Origin: JACDAN01 sp963827705
GTDB taxonomy: Bacteria; Actinomycetota; Thermoleophilia; Gaiellales; Gaiellaceae
DNA: 64,000 nucleotides
Direction: 5' to 3'
Assembly: GCA_963827705.1 (NCBI GenBank)
Contig: CAWHBN010000020.1
Location: 100,438-164,437, forward strand
Positions within the stretch are counted from its first letter, which is position 1. Every line of letters begins with the position of its first letter. Below, one piece after another: positions 8,128 through 16,455 of this stretch. The notes under the pieces are model-generated. The model ran no database searches and was not told the DNA's origin. It saw nothing but the letters and a program-made list of their open reading frames with translations. Made by a program: the position numbers and the translations under genes.

Positions 8128-8703
8128 GTGCGCATCGCACTCCTGACCGCTGCGCTCCTCGGCGCCCTCGCCGTCGTGCTCGGCTTCGCCCTCACACGTG
8201 ACGACGACGAGCCCGCCTTCCGCGGAAGCGTCCCGCCGGAGGGACTGGTCCTGCCCCAGGCGGTGGCCGACTCTCCCGGCGTCGCCGGGAAGGCGCTTGC
8301 GGTGACCTTCCTGGACACCCAGTGCACCGACGCCTGCCCGATCGCCGCCTCGCAGGTGGCCGAGGCGATGCGCCTTCTCGGAGACGATCGCGGCAGAGTC
8401 CTCGCCCTCGCTTACAGCGTGGACCCGCTCAACGACACGCCGAAGAGCATCCGCGACTTCCTGGCGAAGAACCGCGCAACCGGCGAGATCCGCTACGTCG
8501 ACGGCTCGGTCGCCGAGCTGCGTCCGATCTGGACGGAGTTCAAGATCATGGCCTCACACGAGACCGGCAACAGCAACATGCACTCTGTTCCCGTTCGCGT
8601 CTACGACGCGGAGGGCCAGTGGCGCTCGACGCTCCATCCGGGCGTCGACCTGACGCCTGCGAACCTCGCGAACGACCTTCGGGCGGCGCTCGAGCGAACG
8701 TAG
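8128..8703 (+). CDS. SCO1/SenC-type thioredoxin-fold copper chaperone
   Basis: 191 residues with a single N-terminal membrane anchor (residues 3-22) and an extracytoplasmic thioredoxin fold. C66 and C70 form the CxxxCP motif (CTDACP), and the conserved copper-binding His lies in NMHSVPV near residue 152. These three ligands define Sco proteins, which deliver copper to cytochrome oxidase CuA. No oxidase genes are in view. The GTG start follows 123 bases of apparently non-coding DNA. A Sco-like redox protein without a CuA client is the alternative. Confidence 0.85.
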   Translation: MRIALLTAALLGALAVVLGFALTRDDDEPAFRGSVPPEGLVLPQAVADSPGVAGKALAVTFLDTQCTDACPIAASQVAEAMRLLGDDRGRVLALAYSVDPLNDTPKSIRDFLAKNRATGEIRYVDGSVAELRPIWTEFKIMASHETGNSNMHSVPVRVYDAEGQWRSTLHPGVDLTPANLANDLRAALERT

Positions 8704-9599
8704 GCCGCACGGAGTCGGCCGCCAGCGCCGCAGCCGGACCGTTGGCTCAGCCGCTCTTGGTGTGGGATGCGCGCGCTGAGCGCGTCGAAGCCCTCGGCGA
8801 ACGTGGCGGTCGCAGGCTCGTCGACGGGGATGGCGTCGCCGTTTCGGCGGGAGAGCAGGCTCTGGCCCAGCCGCGCAAGCGCCTGTTCGCGTTCTGCGAG
8901 GTCGGCGGAATGGCGCTCCAGGCGCTCGGCCGCTGCCCGCTGGCGCTCTTCGTCCTTGCGGATGCGCCTCTCGCGCGCGGCCAGATCGTCGAGCTTCGCC
9001 GGCAGCTCGGCTTCCTGCGACGAGACGAGCTCCTCCCGCTCGCCGACGGAGCGCTCGAGCTCGGCGGCGCGCTCCTCCCGCCCGAGCAGCCCTTGCTCGC
9101 GCGTCGCGAGCTCGCTCTCGCGCTGTGCGACCTCGGTCCGAGCGCTGGTTGCTTCCTCGTTGAGACGGCCCGACTCGCCGTCGCGCGCGTCGAGCTCGAG
9201 CTCACGCGCCACGAGTGCCTCTGTGCGTCGGTCGAGCTCGGCGGCCTTTGCCTCGAGCTCGAGTGCCTGCCGCTCGAGATCGCTCTCCCGGCGGCCGATG
9301 CGCTTCTCGCCTCGGTCGACCTCGGACTCCTTGCGCTTCTGCCTCCCCTTCAGCAGCTCGGTGTCGGCGACCTTGGCGCGCAGGGCGGAGATCCGGTGCT
9401 GCCGCTCCCGTCTTGCTTCCAGCTTGCGGGCGATCCGGTGCATGCGCTGTTCGAGGCGCTTCTCCCGCTCCGCGAGCTTCTGTTCCCGCTCCGCGAGACG
9501 CGCCGCGGCCTGGGCGAGCTCGCGCTTTGCGCGGGTGAGGTCCTCGAGCGCCGCTGCACGGTCGCGCTGCCGCTCTTCGATCGTCTGCCGGTCGAGCAT
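8601..9599 (-). CDS. Long coiled-coil protein (hypothetical)
   Basis: About 332 residues, almost wholly charged heptads rich in Glu, Arg, Ala and Leu (LAEREQKLAEREKRLEQRM, REELVSSQEAELPAKLDDL). There is no membrane segment or catalytic motif, so it is probably cytoplasmic and structural. The ATG at 9599 is the first plausible start. The frame runs 103 bases into the convergent SCO1 gene, which is unusual. A one-base shift near 8770 would instead end it at 8747 with SARSHTKSG, so the C-terminus is doubtful. Confidence 0.65.
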   Translation of the reverse strand: MLDRQTIEERQRDRAAALEDLTRAKRELAQAAARLAEREQKLAEREKRLEQRMHRIARKLEARRERQHRISALRAKVADTELLKGRQKRKESEVDRGEKRIGRRESDLERQALELEAKAAELDRRTEALVARELELDARDGESGRLNEEATSARTEVAQRESELATREQGLLGREERAAELERSVGEREELVSSQEAELPAKLDDLAARERRIRKDEERQRAAAERLERHSADLAEREQALARLGQSLLSRRNGDAIPVDEPATATFAEGFDALSARIPHQERLSQRSGCGAGGRLRAAYVRSSAARRSFARFAGVRSTPGWSVERHWPSAS

Positions 9600-9655
9600 C
9601 GTCCGTCTCTCGGGTCGGGAAGGGAACGTAGCACCCGTCGTTAGAAAGGAGAGGG

Positions 9656-10585
9656 ATGCGCGCCAAAGTCTGGATCGCGCTGGGAACGATCTACGTCGTC
9701 TGGGGGTCGACGTTCCTGGCCATCGCCGTCGTCGTGCGCGACCTCCCGCCGTTCCTCGCCATGTCGCTCCGCCACCTCGTCGCGGGTGCCCTCCTCTTCG
9801 GATGGGTGCTGCTCCGGCACCGGAACCGCGACCCGATCGGCTGGCGCCAGTGGCGTGCGGCGTTCGTCTTCGGCGGCGCTCTCTTCCTGCTCGGTCACGG
9901 CTTGCTGGCCTGGGCACAGCAGGATGTCCCGTCCGGGATCGCCGCACTTCTCGTCGGGACGATCCCGCTGTGGTTCGCGATCCTGGCGTGGATCTTCATG
10001 GGCGAGCGACTCGGTCGTCGGGCGCTCGCCGGTCTCGTCCTCGGGTTCGCGGGCCTCGCGCTGCTCGTCGATCCCTCGGGCCAGGAGGGCGCCGAGCCGA
10101 TCGGCGCGCTCGCGATCGTCATAGGCGCGCTCGCCTGGTCGGCGGGCTCGATCTACTCCCAGCGCTCGGCGCTCCCGAAGGACACGCTTCTGGGCGCCGC
10201 GATGGGCATGCTCGCGGGCGGCGCGCTGCTCGCGGTCGTGAGCGCGGGACGAGGGGAGTGGAACGACGCGACGTTCTCCACCGACGCGCTGCTCGCGACC
10301 GCCTACATGGTCGTCGTCGGCTCCCTGATCGGCTTCAGCGCCTACGTCTGGCTGCTGAAGACGGTCCCGGCGTCGACAGTCTCGACCTATGCGTACGTGA
10401 ACCCGGTGATCGCCGTGCTGCTCGGTTGGGCCTTCAACGACGAGGTGATCACGGGCCGGACGCTGGTCGCCGGCGCCGCCATCGTCGTCGGCGTCGCGCT
10501 CATGGTGAGCCGGAGCACGGAGAAGCAACCGGCGGATGGTCGCGAGCCCAAGCCGGAGCCCGGACTAAGCTCGGCGCGTGGCTGA
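9656..10585 (+). CDS. EamA/DMT-family transporter
   Basis: 309 residues with ten predicted membrane helices in two EamA repeats. The N-terminus WIALGTIYVVWGSTFLAI is the canonical first helix of RhaT/YdcZ-type drug/metabolite transporters. The second repeat includes SASVSTYAYVNPVIAVLLGW-like residues near 245, the conserved PVIAVLLG signature. AAAGGAGAGGG precedes the ATG. The last eight bases overlap the cNMP-binding gene, indicating co-transcription. The substrate is unknown. Confidence 0.9.
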   Translation: MRAKVWIALGTIYVVWGSTFLAIAVVVRDLPPFLAMSLRHLVAGALLFGWVLLRHRNRDPIGWRQWRAAFVFGGALFLLGHGLLAWAQQDVPSGIAALLVGTIPLWFAILAWIFMGERLGRRALAGLVLGFAGLALLVDPSGQEGAEPIGALAIVIGALAWSAGSIYSQRSALPKDTLLGAAMGMLAGGALLAVVSAGRGEWNDATFSTDALLATAYMVVVGSLIGFSAYVWLLKTVPASTVSTYAYVNPVIAVLLGWAFNDEVITGRTLVAGAAIVVGVALMVSRSTEKQPADGREPKPEPGLSSARG

Positions 10586-10997
10586 AGTCCAGGACGTCCT
10601 CGCGCGCCTCTCCCTCTTCGCGGACGTGCCGCCTGCGCGGCTGGAGGCGATCGCCCATCGATTCGACGAGGAGGTCTACCCGGAGGGCGAGCGCGTCCTG
10701 CGCAAGGACCTCAAGGGCTCCGGGCTGTTCGTGATCCTCGACGGCGAGGCGGTCGTGCGGATCGAGGACATCGAGGTGACGCGGTTCGGGCCCGGCGAGT
10801 TCTTCGGCGAGATCTCCTTGCTGACGAGCGAGCCGCCGGTCGCCGACATCGTGGCGCTGACGATGCTCCGCTGCCTCGTGATCCCCGGGCCCGAGTTCGA
10901 GCGGTTCATGCTCGAGAACCCCCGCATCCTCTACCGAATGCTGCAGGCGGAGGCGCGGCGGCTCCGGAACACCACAGAGTGGAAGAGCGGCTCCTGA
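10578..10997 (+). CDS. Single-domain cyclic-nucleotide-binding protein
   Basis: 139 residues forming one cNMP-binding (Crp-like sensor) domain and little else. The phosphate-binding cassette is recognisable in PGEFFGEISLLTSEPPVADI, with GERVLRKDLKGSGLFVILDGEA forming the preceding beta-barrel. There is no DNA-binding domain. Key cassette positions deviate (EPPVADI instead of the usual RxAT), so nucleotide binding is uncertain. It is coupled to both neighbours by 8- and 19-base overlaps. Similar sensor domains sit at the C-terminus of the MFS protein at 59.7-61.4 kb. Confidence 0.85.
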   Translation: MAEVQDVLARLSLFADVPPARLEAIAHRFDEEVYPEGERVLRKDLKGSGLFVILDGEAVVRIEDIEVTRFGPGEFFGEISLLTSEPPVADIVALTMLRCLVIPGPEFERFMLENPRILYRMLQAEARRLRNTTEWKSGS

Positions 10998-12481
10998 GCC
11001 CATTCCCGCCGGGGGACTACGACGCCGTCGTCGTCGGCACCGGGCCGGCCGGACTCCAGACGAGTTACTGCCTGACGCGCGCCGGGGTGACGAATCACGC
11101 GCTGCTCTCCGCCGACGACGCGCCCGGCGGGATGTTCCGCAGATTCCCGGTCTTCGAGCGGCTGATCAGCTGGACGAAGCCGGATGCTCCCTGCGAGCGC
11201 CAGACGCGCGAGTACGAGTGCTACGACAACAACAGCCTGCTCGCTGACGAGCCGGAGGCCCGCGGCCTGATCGCCGGCTTCATGGACCGGAGCTTCGACG
11301 TCCCCGCTCGAGGCGAGATGGAGGCGGCGATCGTCGACTTCGTCCAGCGGGTCGGCATCCAGGCGCGCTACGGATGCCGGTGGACGGGAACGAGGCGCGA
11401 GGAGGACAGGTTCGTGCTCGAGACGACCGATGGGGAGTACCGCGCACGGATCGTCGTCTTCGCGATCGGGATGACCGAGCCCTGGTCCCCGCCGCTCAAG
11501 GGCGCCGAGCACGCGACGCACTACGCCGACACGGGCTCGGCAGCTTCGTACCGGGACAGGCGCGTCGTGATCATCGGCAAGCGCAACTCGGGGTTCGAGC
11601 TCGCATACGGGCTGCTGCCGTGGGCAAGCGAGCTGACGCTCGTCTCGCCGCGGCCGGTGGACATCTCGGTCCTCGCACAGTCGCCGCTCCGCGCCCGTTA
11701 CCTCCAGCCCTACGAAGAGTACGTCCGGGGCAGCGCGGGCACGTACGTTGTCGACGCGTCGATCGTCGGGATCGAGCGCGGCGCCGACGGGCTTCGCGTG
11801 ACCGCCGATGCGACTTCGTGGGAGGGTCGGCTCTCCTTCACGGGTGACGACGTGATCCTGGCGACGGGCTTCAGGGCTCCGCTCGGCGACCTCCGCGAGC
11901 TCGGTGTCGTCACGGTGCTGAACGACCGCGTCCCGGCCCTCTCGCGCTTCTGGGAGAGCGTGTCGGTGCCGGGGATCTTCTTCGCGGGGAACATCACGAT
12001 CGCCTCGCGCGGGCTCGCGAAGGAAGGGGTCGCCGCCAACTCGAGCTCCGTGAACGGGTTCCGCTACAACGCGCGGGTCCTCGCCAGGCACATCGCCGAG
12101 CGGCTCGGGTTCGAGCAGCCGAGGCCGACGCTCGCCGGCGACAACGTCGTCCCGCTCTTGGTCGACGAGCTGGCACGGGGGCCGGAGGTCTGGATCCAGA
12201 AGGGCTACCTCGCACGTGCGCTGTCCTTCTCCGACGACGGGATCAGGGACGAGGGGATCCTGCCCCTGGAGGAGTTCGTGGACGGAGGCGGCGGGCCGGA
12301 CGCGGCGGCCGTCGCGGTCGAGATGCGCGCGGACGGGACGATCTATCCGGCGGTCTACGTGCGCCGGGGCGGGGAGCTCGAGGAACACGAGCTCGACCCG
12401 CACCCGGTGCGTGCCTTCGACGGCGACCCGTACCGCCGTGACGTCGAGCGGCTCGTTCGGCCGCTGCTCAGGCGCTCGTAA
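10979..12481 (+). CDS. FAD/NAD(P)-dependent oxidoreductase (monooxygenase-like)
   Basis: 500 residues with two dinucleotide folds. The FAD motif VVVGTGPAGLQTSY is near residue 15; a degenerate NADPH-type loop VVIIGKRNSGFELAY is near 195. The sequence between them and the late DVILATGFRAP (near 300, the ATG motif of flavin monooxygenases) match the YpdA/FMO-like group. The second GxGxxG reads GKRNSG, so cofactor preference is unclear. The GTG start lies inside the preceding cNMP gene. The last stretch after residue 400 is a family-specific tail. The substrate is unknown. Confidence 0.85.
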   Translation: MEERLLSPFPPGDYDAVVVGTGPAGLQTSYCLTRAGVTNHALLSADDAPGGMFRRFPVFERLISWTKPDAPCERQTREYECYDNNSLLADEPEARGLIAGFMDRSFDVPARGEMEAAIVDFVQRVGIQARYGCRWTGTRREEDRFVLETTDGEYRARIVVFAIGMTEPWSPPLKGAEHATHYADTGSAASYRDRRVVIIGKRNSGFELAYGLLPWASELTLVSPRPVDISVLAQSPLRARYLQPYEEYVRGSAGTYVVDASIVGIERGADGLRVTADATSWEGRLSFTGDDVILATGFRAPLGDLRELGVVTVLNDRVPALSRFWESVSVPGIFFAGNITIASRGLAKEGVAANSSSVNGFRYNARVLARHIAERLGFEQPRPTLAGDNVVPLLVDELARGPEVWIQKGYLARALSFSDDGIRDEGILPLEEFVDGGGGPDAAAVAVEMRADGTIYPAVYVRRGGELEEHELDPHPVRAFDGDPYRRDVERLVRPLLRRS

Positions 12482-12554
12482 CAGTCTGTTACTAGCTGCT
12501 GCACGCCCGGAGCCAAGAGGCGCCAGGGCCTAAGTAACAGACTGTTACTTAGGC
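12478..12554. repeat. Twin palindromes sharing GTAACAG-N-CTGTTAC
   Basis: Two perfect palindromes lie between convergent genes. The first, GTAACAG-T-CTGTTAC, spans 12478-12492 and overlaps the oxidoreductase stop codon. The second spans 12528-12554, with 13-base arms around a central A and the same GTAACAG-N-CTGTTAC core. The centres are 56 bases apart. There is no T-run, so either paired operators or processing/terminator hairpins are possible. Confidence 0.75.
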
Positions 12555-12587
12555 ACCGCCGGCTCTGGATCAGCTTCGGGCTCAGGC

Positions 12588-13673
12588 TCAGACATGTTCT
12601 CGTCCTCCGACGAGCACGCGCTTCACCGCGAGGTTGTCGTCGACGACGGTGATGTCGGCGGGAGAGCCTGTGACAAGACCGCCTGCATGCTCGCCGACCA
12701 CGCGAGCGGGCACGGATGACGCGGCATCGAGCGCGCTGCCGAGTGGCACCCCCAGCGCATGCAGGTTCCTGACAGCCTCGATCATGGTCAGGGAGCTTCC
12801 GGCGAGCACGCCGTCCGGTCTTCGAGCGACCCCGTCGCGGATCTTCACCTCGAAGCCGCCGAGGGTGTACGAGCCGTCATTCAGGCCCGCTCCAGCTACG
12901 GCATCAGTGACCAGGGCCACCCGACCTCCCGCGGCGTTCCAGACGAGCTTCGCTGTCTCGGCGGCGAGGTGAATGCGGTCGAGAATGATCTGGACGACGA
13001 CGTCCGGCCGGGCGAGGGCCGCTCCCGCGATCCCCGGGTCGCGGTGACCGAACGGCCGCATCGCGTTGAAGAGGTGCGTGACGGTCCGAACGCCGGCGTC
13101 GAAGGCGGCGTTTGCCTCCGCCGCGGTCGCGTCCGTGTGTCCGAGCGAGACGGTGACGCCGCGTCGGAGCAGGAGGCTGATGAGGGCGTCGGCCCCCCGA
13201 AGCTCCGGCGCGACTGTCACCATCCGGATCCGACCTGTGTCGAGAAGCCGCTGGAGGAGGGCCAGATCGGGGTCTCTGCGCGCCAGGCGAGGGTGCGCGC
13301 CGAGCCGCTTCGGGGAGAGAAACGGGCCTTCGAGGTGAACACCGAGGATGCGCGGGCCGCCGTTCGTGCCGGCCGGGATTTCCTCTAGCGCCGCCTGGAG
13401 CTGCTCCTCAGGTGCGGTGATGAAGGTCGGGAGGTAGGCGGTGACGCCCGTACCGAGCAGCGCTTCGCCCGCTCGTTGGTAGGCGGCGGTGTCCGAGCTC
13501 AGGAAGTCCACCCCCCCGAAGCCGTTGACCTGGAGGTCGACGAAACCAGGTGATGCGATGCCGCGCCCGCGGCGGATTGCCAGCCCGTGGCGGCCGACGA
13601 GGCCGTCCACGATCTCAAGGTCGCCAGGGACGAGGGATCCTTGCAGGAGGGCCGCTTCCACGCCGAGCCTCAT
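12588..13673 (-). CDS. nagA: N-acetylglucosamine-6-phosphate deacetylase
   Basis: 361 residues of the amidohydrolase superfamily. Family motifs are in order: PGFVDLQVNGFGGVDF near 48, GVHLEGPFLSP near 120 (metal-ligand Glu), SLGHTDATAAEA near 180, TVTHLFNAM near 200 and the catalytic Asp in LVTDAVAGAG near 260. It removes acetate from GlcNAc-6-P to yield glucosamine-6-P in amino-sugar and cell-wall recycling. The start at 13673 leaves a 13-base gap after the cytochrome gene. No nagB or PTS genes are visible nearby. Confidence 0.93.
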   Translation of the reverse strand: MRLGVEAALLQGSLVPGDLEIVDGLVGRHGLAIRRGRGIASPGFVDLQVNGFGGVDFLSSDTAAYQRAGEALLGTGVTAYLPTFITAPEEQLQAALEEIPAGTNGGPRILGVHLEGPFLSPKRLGAHPRLARRDPDLALLQRLLDTGRIRMVTVAPELRGADALISLLLRRGVTVSLGHTDATAAEANAAFDAGVRTVTHLFNAMRPFGHRDPGIAGAALARPDVVVQIILDRIHLAAETAKLVWNAAGGRVALVTDAVAGAGLNDGSYTLGGFEVKIRDGVARRPDGVLAGSSLTMIEAVRNLHALGVPLGSALDAASSVPARVVGEHAGGLVTGSPADITVVDDNLAVKRVLVGGREHV

Positions 13674-13686
13674 CCTGAGCGTCGCC

Positions 13687-14067
13687 TTAGTCCTCGCCGC
13701 GCACCGGGTCACCAGCCAGGATCGTTTCGAGGTACGCCAGGACATCCTCGAGGTCCTGGCCCGAGACGAGATCGGCCGGCATGATCCCGCTCCCGTTCTC
13801 GATCGTCGCCTGTGCGTCCTCGCGCGCGACGCCGCTCCCGGCCAACGTCGGGCCTACGCCTCCACCGGCGCCGGCATCGCCGTGGCAGCCCGCACAGTTC
13901 TCTGCGAACAGCGTCTCGCCGCGAGCGGCGTCACCCGCGACAACCGGTGACGGAGCCGACGCCGCTTCGTCCTTCGCGAGATGGAGCTCCGCCAGGAGGT
14001 AGACGCCGGCGGTCACACCGACGAGCAGGATCGCGGGAACGACGACCAGACGAGCACGCCTCGACAT
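13687..14067 (-). CDS. Membrane-anchored c-type cytochrome
   Basis: 126 residues. An N-terminal membrane anchor (LVVVPAILLVGVTAGVYLL) is followed by a short linker and one class I cytochrome c domain. The haem-binding motif CAGCH is near residue 58 and the likely axial Met is in GIMPADLV near 95. It probably faces the outside and shuttles electrons. It diverges from a b-type-like membrane protein 25 bases away; the two may form a small redox unit. The ATG at 14067 places the anchor properly; a longer frame to 14118 runs into the neighbour. Confidence 0.9.
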   Translation of the reverse strand: MSRRARLVVVPAILLVGVTAGVYLLAELHLAKDEAASAPSPVVAGDAARGETLFAENCAGCHGDAGAGGGVGPTLAGSGVAREDAQATIENGSGIMPADLVSGQDLEDVLAYLETILAGDPVRGED

Positions 14068-14092
14068 GCGGCGATCGTAATAAGGTCGGGCA

Positions 14093-14566
14093 GTGCCGGT
14101 CGGGAGCCTCGAGTCCACCTACACGGACATCGTCACCTCGGTGTTCTCGACGCCGATCGCGTTCAAGGCCTGGTTCGCGACCGCGGCCGCGATCCTGGCG
14201 GTCGTCCAGGTGCTGACCGGCGCGCGCATCTTCGGGAAGCTGCAGCGGTTCGTCCCGGTCGCACCGCCGAAGGTGAACCGGATCCACCGCTGGTCCGGGC
14301 GCCTCGCGGTCCTCGCCACGATCCCCGTGGCGTTTCACTGCATCTTCATCCTCGGCTTCCAGTCAACCGACGCACGTGTCTTCGCGCACTCGCTGCTCGG
14401 GTCGTTCGTCTACGGCGTCCTGGCAGTGAAGCTCTGGTACGTCCACGACCGCGACCACCCTCGCTGGCTCGTGCCGCTCGCGGGCGGGACGCTGTTCACG
14501 GTCCTCGTGGCGCTTTGGAGCACCTCGAGCCTCTGGTACTTCACCGAGGTTCAGTTCGGCTTCTAA
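14093..14566 (+). CDS. Four-helix membrane protein with conserved histidines (DUF6529-like)
   Basis: 157 residues with four predicted membrane helices. Histidines in or near helices (RIHRWSGRLAVL, PVAFHCIFIL, FAHSLLGSFVYG) are arranged as in small cytochrome-b-like, haem-binding bundles. This matches uncharacterised actinobacterial proteins annotated as DUF6529; the assignment is from memory of the pattern. Divergence from a cytochrome c gene supports a redox role. The GTG start gives a sensible cytoplasmic N-terminus. The stop shares four bases with the convergent SGNH gene. Confidence 0.7.
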   Translation: MPVGSLESTYTDIVTSVFSTPIAFKAWFATAAAILAVVQVLTGARIFGKLQRFVPVAPPKVNRIHRWSGRLAVLATIPVAFHCIFILGFQSTDARVFAHSLLGSFVYGVLAVKLWYVHDRDHPRWLVPLAGGTLFTVLVALWSTSSLWYFTEVQFGF

Positions 14567-15301
14567 ACCCGGCCGCAGCGCCGGGCGGGCGGGAGCCGCC
14601 GGCCGAGCGACGTGGCGGCCGCCCACTGGACGAGCCGGGCGGTCCGCGGCCGGATGCCGGACGGCGGCTTGCCGCCCATGGAGCGGCGCTCTGAAGAGCC
14701 GGCCGTAGACGACCAGCGCAGCCGTGTAGGTGCCGAGCTCGCTCGGGTGGAACCCGTCGCGGCCGTACAGCGGAGTCCCCGGCTCGCAGTGCCAGGCTCT
14801 CCGCCAGGCGTCGCCGCCGGGGAGCAGCTCCGCCTTCGCGCTCGCGGCGGCCCGGCGGTACGACGCGATCACCTCGGTGAGCGCACTTCGCCGGTAGGAC
14901 TCGGGCCACACCGTCAGCAGCGCAAGGCGCGCGCCATGGGCCCGCGCCTCCGCCGACCAGCGCAGCGCGAACTCGCGCAGGTTCGCCTGGCTCTCGGGCA
15001 GCGCGGACGGGCCCTGCTGCATGACCACGACGTCCCAGCGTCCCCCCGCGAGGGCGGCGCGCGACTCGTCGTGGTTCCAGTGATCCTCGAGCGCGTACCC
15101 GCCCGGCGCGACCGTGCGGTACTCGAGCCGTCGCCCGGCACGGCTCGCAATCCGCGCGACCGTTGCCGGAAGATCGTTCGTCGCTGTCAGGCTGTTGCCG
15201 AGGAAGAGCACGCGGAGCGACGACGGCGGCCGGGCCTCGGCCGACGAGCCGCTCAGCCCGAGGGCGGCGGCGACGGCAAGCACTACGACGAGGCGAATCA
15301 C
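14563..15301 (-). CDS. Secreted SGNH/GDSL-type hydrolase (one frameshift)
   Basis: A Sec signal (MIRLVVVLAVAAALGLSGSSAEA) precedes an SGNH fold. The block I Ser is in LFLGNSLTATNDLP, WDVVVMQQGPSALPES follows, and the catalytic Asp-His pair lies in DGFHPSELGTY. The uninterrupted frame would run to 14363, deep into the opposite gene. A one-base shift near 14680 instead continues as MGGKPPSG, then ARLVQWAAATSLGRRLPPA, and stops at 14563. That overlaps the convergent stop by four bases as other pairs here do. I take the shifted end as real. The substrate is probably an ester or polysaccharide acyl group. Confidence 0.72.
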
Positions 15302-15342
15302 GGCCGGGACGGTACCCGCCGCCCACGGGATAACGTCGGCGC

Positions 15343-16455
15343 ATGGAGCCTGCGGCCGACGAGCGGACTGTTCGGGTCTCCACGCTCGAGCTCTTCTTCG
15401 ACCTCGTCTTCGTCTTCACGCTCACGCAGCTCACTGGGTTGCTGGCGGACGATCCGACCTGGGCGGGTCTCGCGAAGGTCGTCCTGCTGCTCTCGGTCAT
15501 CTGGTGGATCTACGACGGCTACGTCTGGCTGACGAACACCGTCGCGCTCGACGTCCTCGGGCACCGGCTGCTGCTCCTCGGCGGCATGGCCGGATTCCTG
15601 CTCATGGCGCTCGCGATCCCCACGATGTTCGACGACGGAGGCGTCGCGTTCGGCCTCGGCTACCTGGCGGTCGTCTCGCTCCACGGCTGGCTCTACCTCC
15701 GCGCGACGTCGGCGTCCGAGGCCGAGGCGATCCGCGGGATCGTCCCGTACAACCTTGCCGCTGCGCTGATGCTCGTCGCGGCCGGGCTGACGGACGGAGC
15801 GCTCATGTGGGCGCTCGTCGTGGCGCCGGCCGTTCTCCTCTGGTTCGTGCCCTACGTCGCGCGACTGGAGGGATTCCAGGTCGCCGCCTCCCACTTCGTC
15901 GAGCGCCACGGGCTCGTGGTGATCGTCGCGCTCGGCGAGTCGATCGTCGTGCTGGGCGCCGGCGCGGGAGGGGCGGAGGTCGGGCTCGAGCTGGGCCTGA
16001 TCGCGATTCTCGGTCTCGCGCTGAGCGCCGCTCTTTGGTGGACGTACTTCTCACACGAGGAGGAGCTGGAGCACGCGATGCTCGAGACTCCGCCGAGCGA
16101 GCGGCCGCAGAAGGCGCTCCTCCTCGGCTACGCGCACTTCTTTCTTCTGCTCGGCGTCGTCCTCGTCGCCGCCGGGCTGAAGAAGTCGATTCCCGACCCG
16201 CTCGGCGACCTCGGCTGGGAGACGGCCCTCGCGCTCGGTGCCGGCGCCGCGATGTTCGTCGCCGCGGACACGGCGATGCTCCGAACGCTGCGGGTCCCTT
16301 ACGGACGCGCTCGCGTCGTGGCGGTCGTCGCGGCCCTCGCGACGCTTCCCATCGGCCTCGCCTCCACGGCCGCGCAAGTCGCGGCCCTGGCAGGGATCGT
16401 CGCCCTCGCTAGCGGCCGACCGCGCGGCGATACCGCCACACCGACAGCACGCTGA
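15343..16455 (+). CDS. Low temperature requirement protein A (LtrA) family membrane protein
   Basis: 370 residues with about eleven membrane helices. STLELFFDLVFVFTLTQLTG near residue 13 is the LtrA family signature, and VERHGLVVIVALGESIVVLGAG near 190 is its second conserved block. Function is undefined; the Listeria founder was linked to growth at low temperature. The ATG at 15343 follows the SGNH gene divergently. The 3' end overlaps the convergent DrrB gene by 47 bases, which is longer than usual, so the last 15 residues are less certain. Confidence 0.88.
   Translation: MEPAADERTVRVSTLELFFDLVFVFTLTQLTGLLADDPTWAGLAKVVLLLSVIWWIYDGYVWLTNTVALDVLGHRLLLLGGMAGFLLMALAIPTMFDDGGVAFGLGYLAVVSLHGWLYLRATSASEAEAIRGIVPYNLAAALMLVAAGLTDGALMWALVVAPAVLLWFVPYVARLEGFQVAASHFVERHGLVVIVALGESIVVLGAGAGGAEVGLELGLIAILGLALSAALWWTYFSHEEELEHAMLETPPSERPQKALLLGYAHFFLLLGVVLVAAGLKKSIPDPLGDLGWETALALGAGAAMFVAADTAMLRTLRVPYGRARVVAVVAALATLPIGLASTAAQVAALAGIVALASGRPRGDTATPTAR

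Noticed and set aside
16409..16455. 47-base overlap of LtrA and DrrB taken as evidence of misassembly
   Set aside because: Both C-termini look natural and no frame break is needed; a real overlap is possible.
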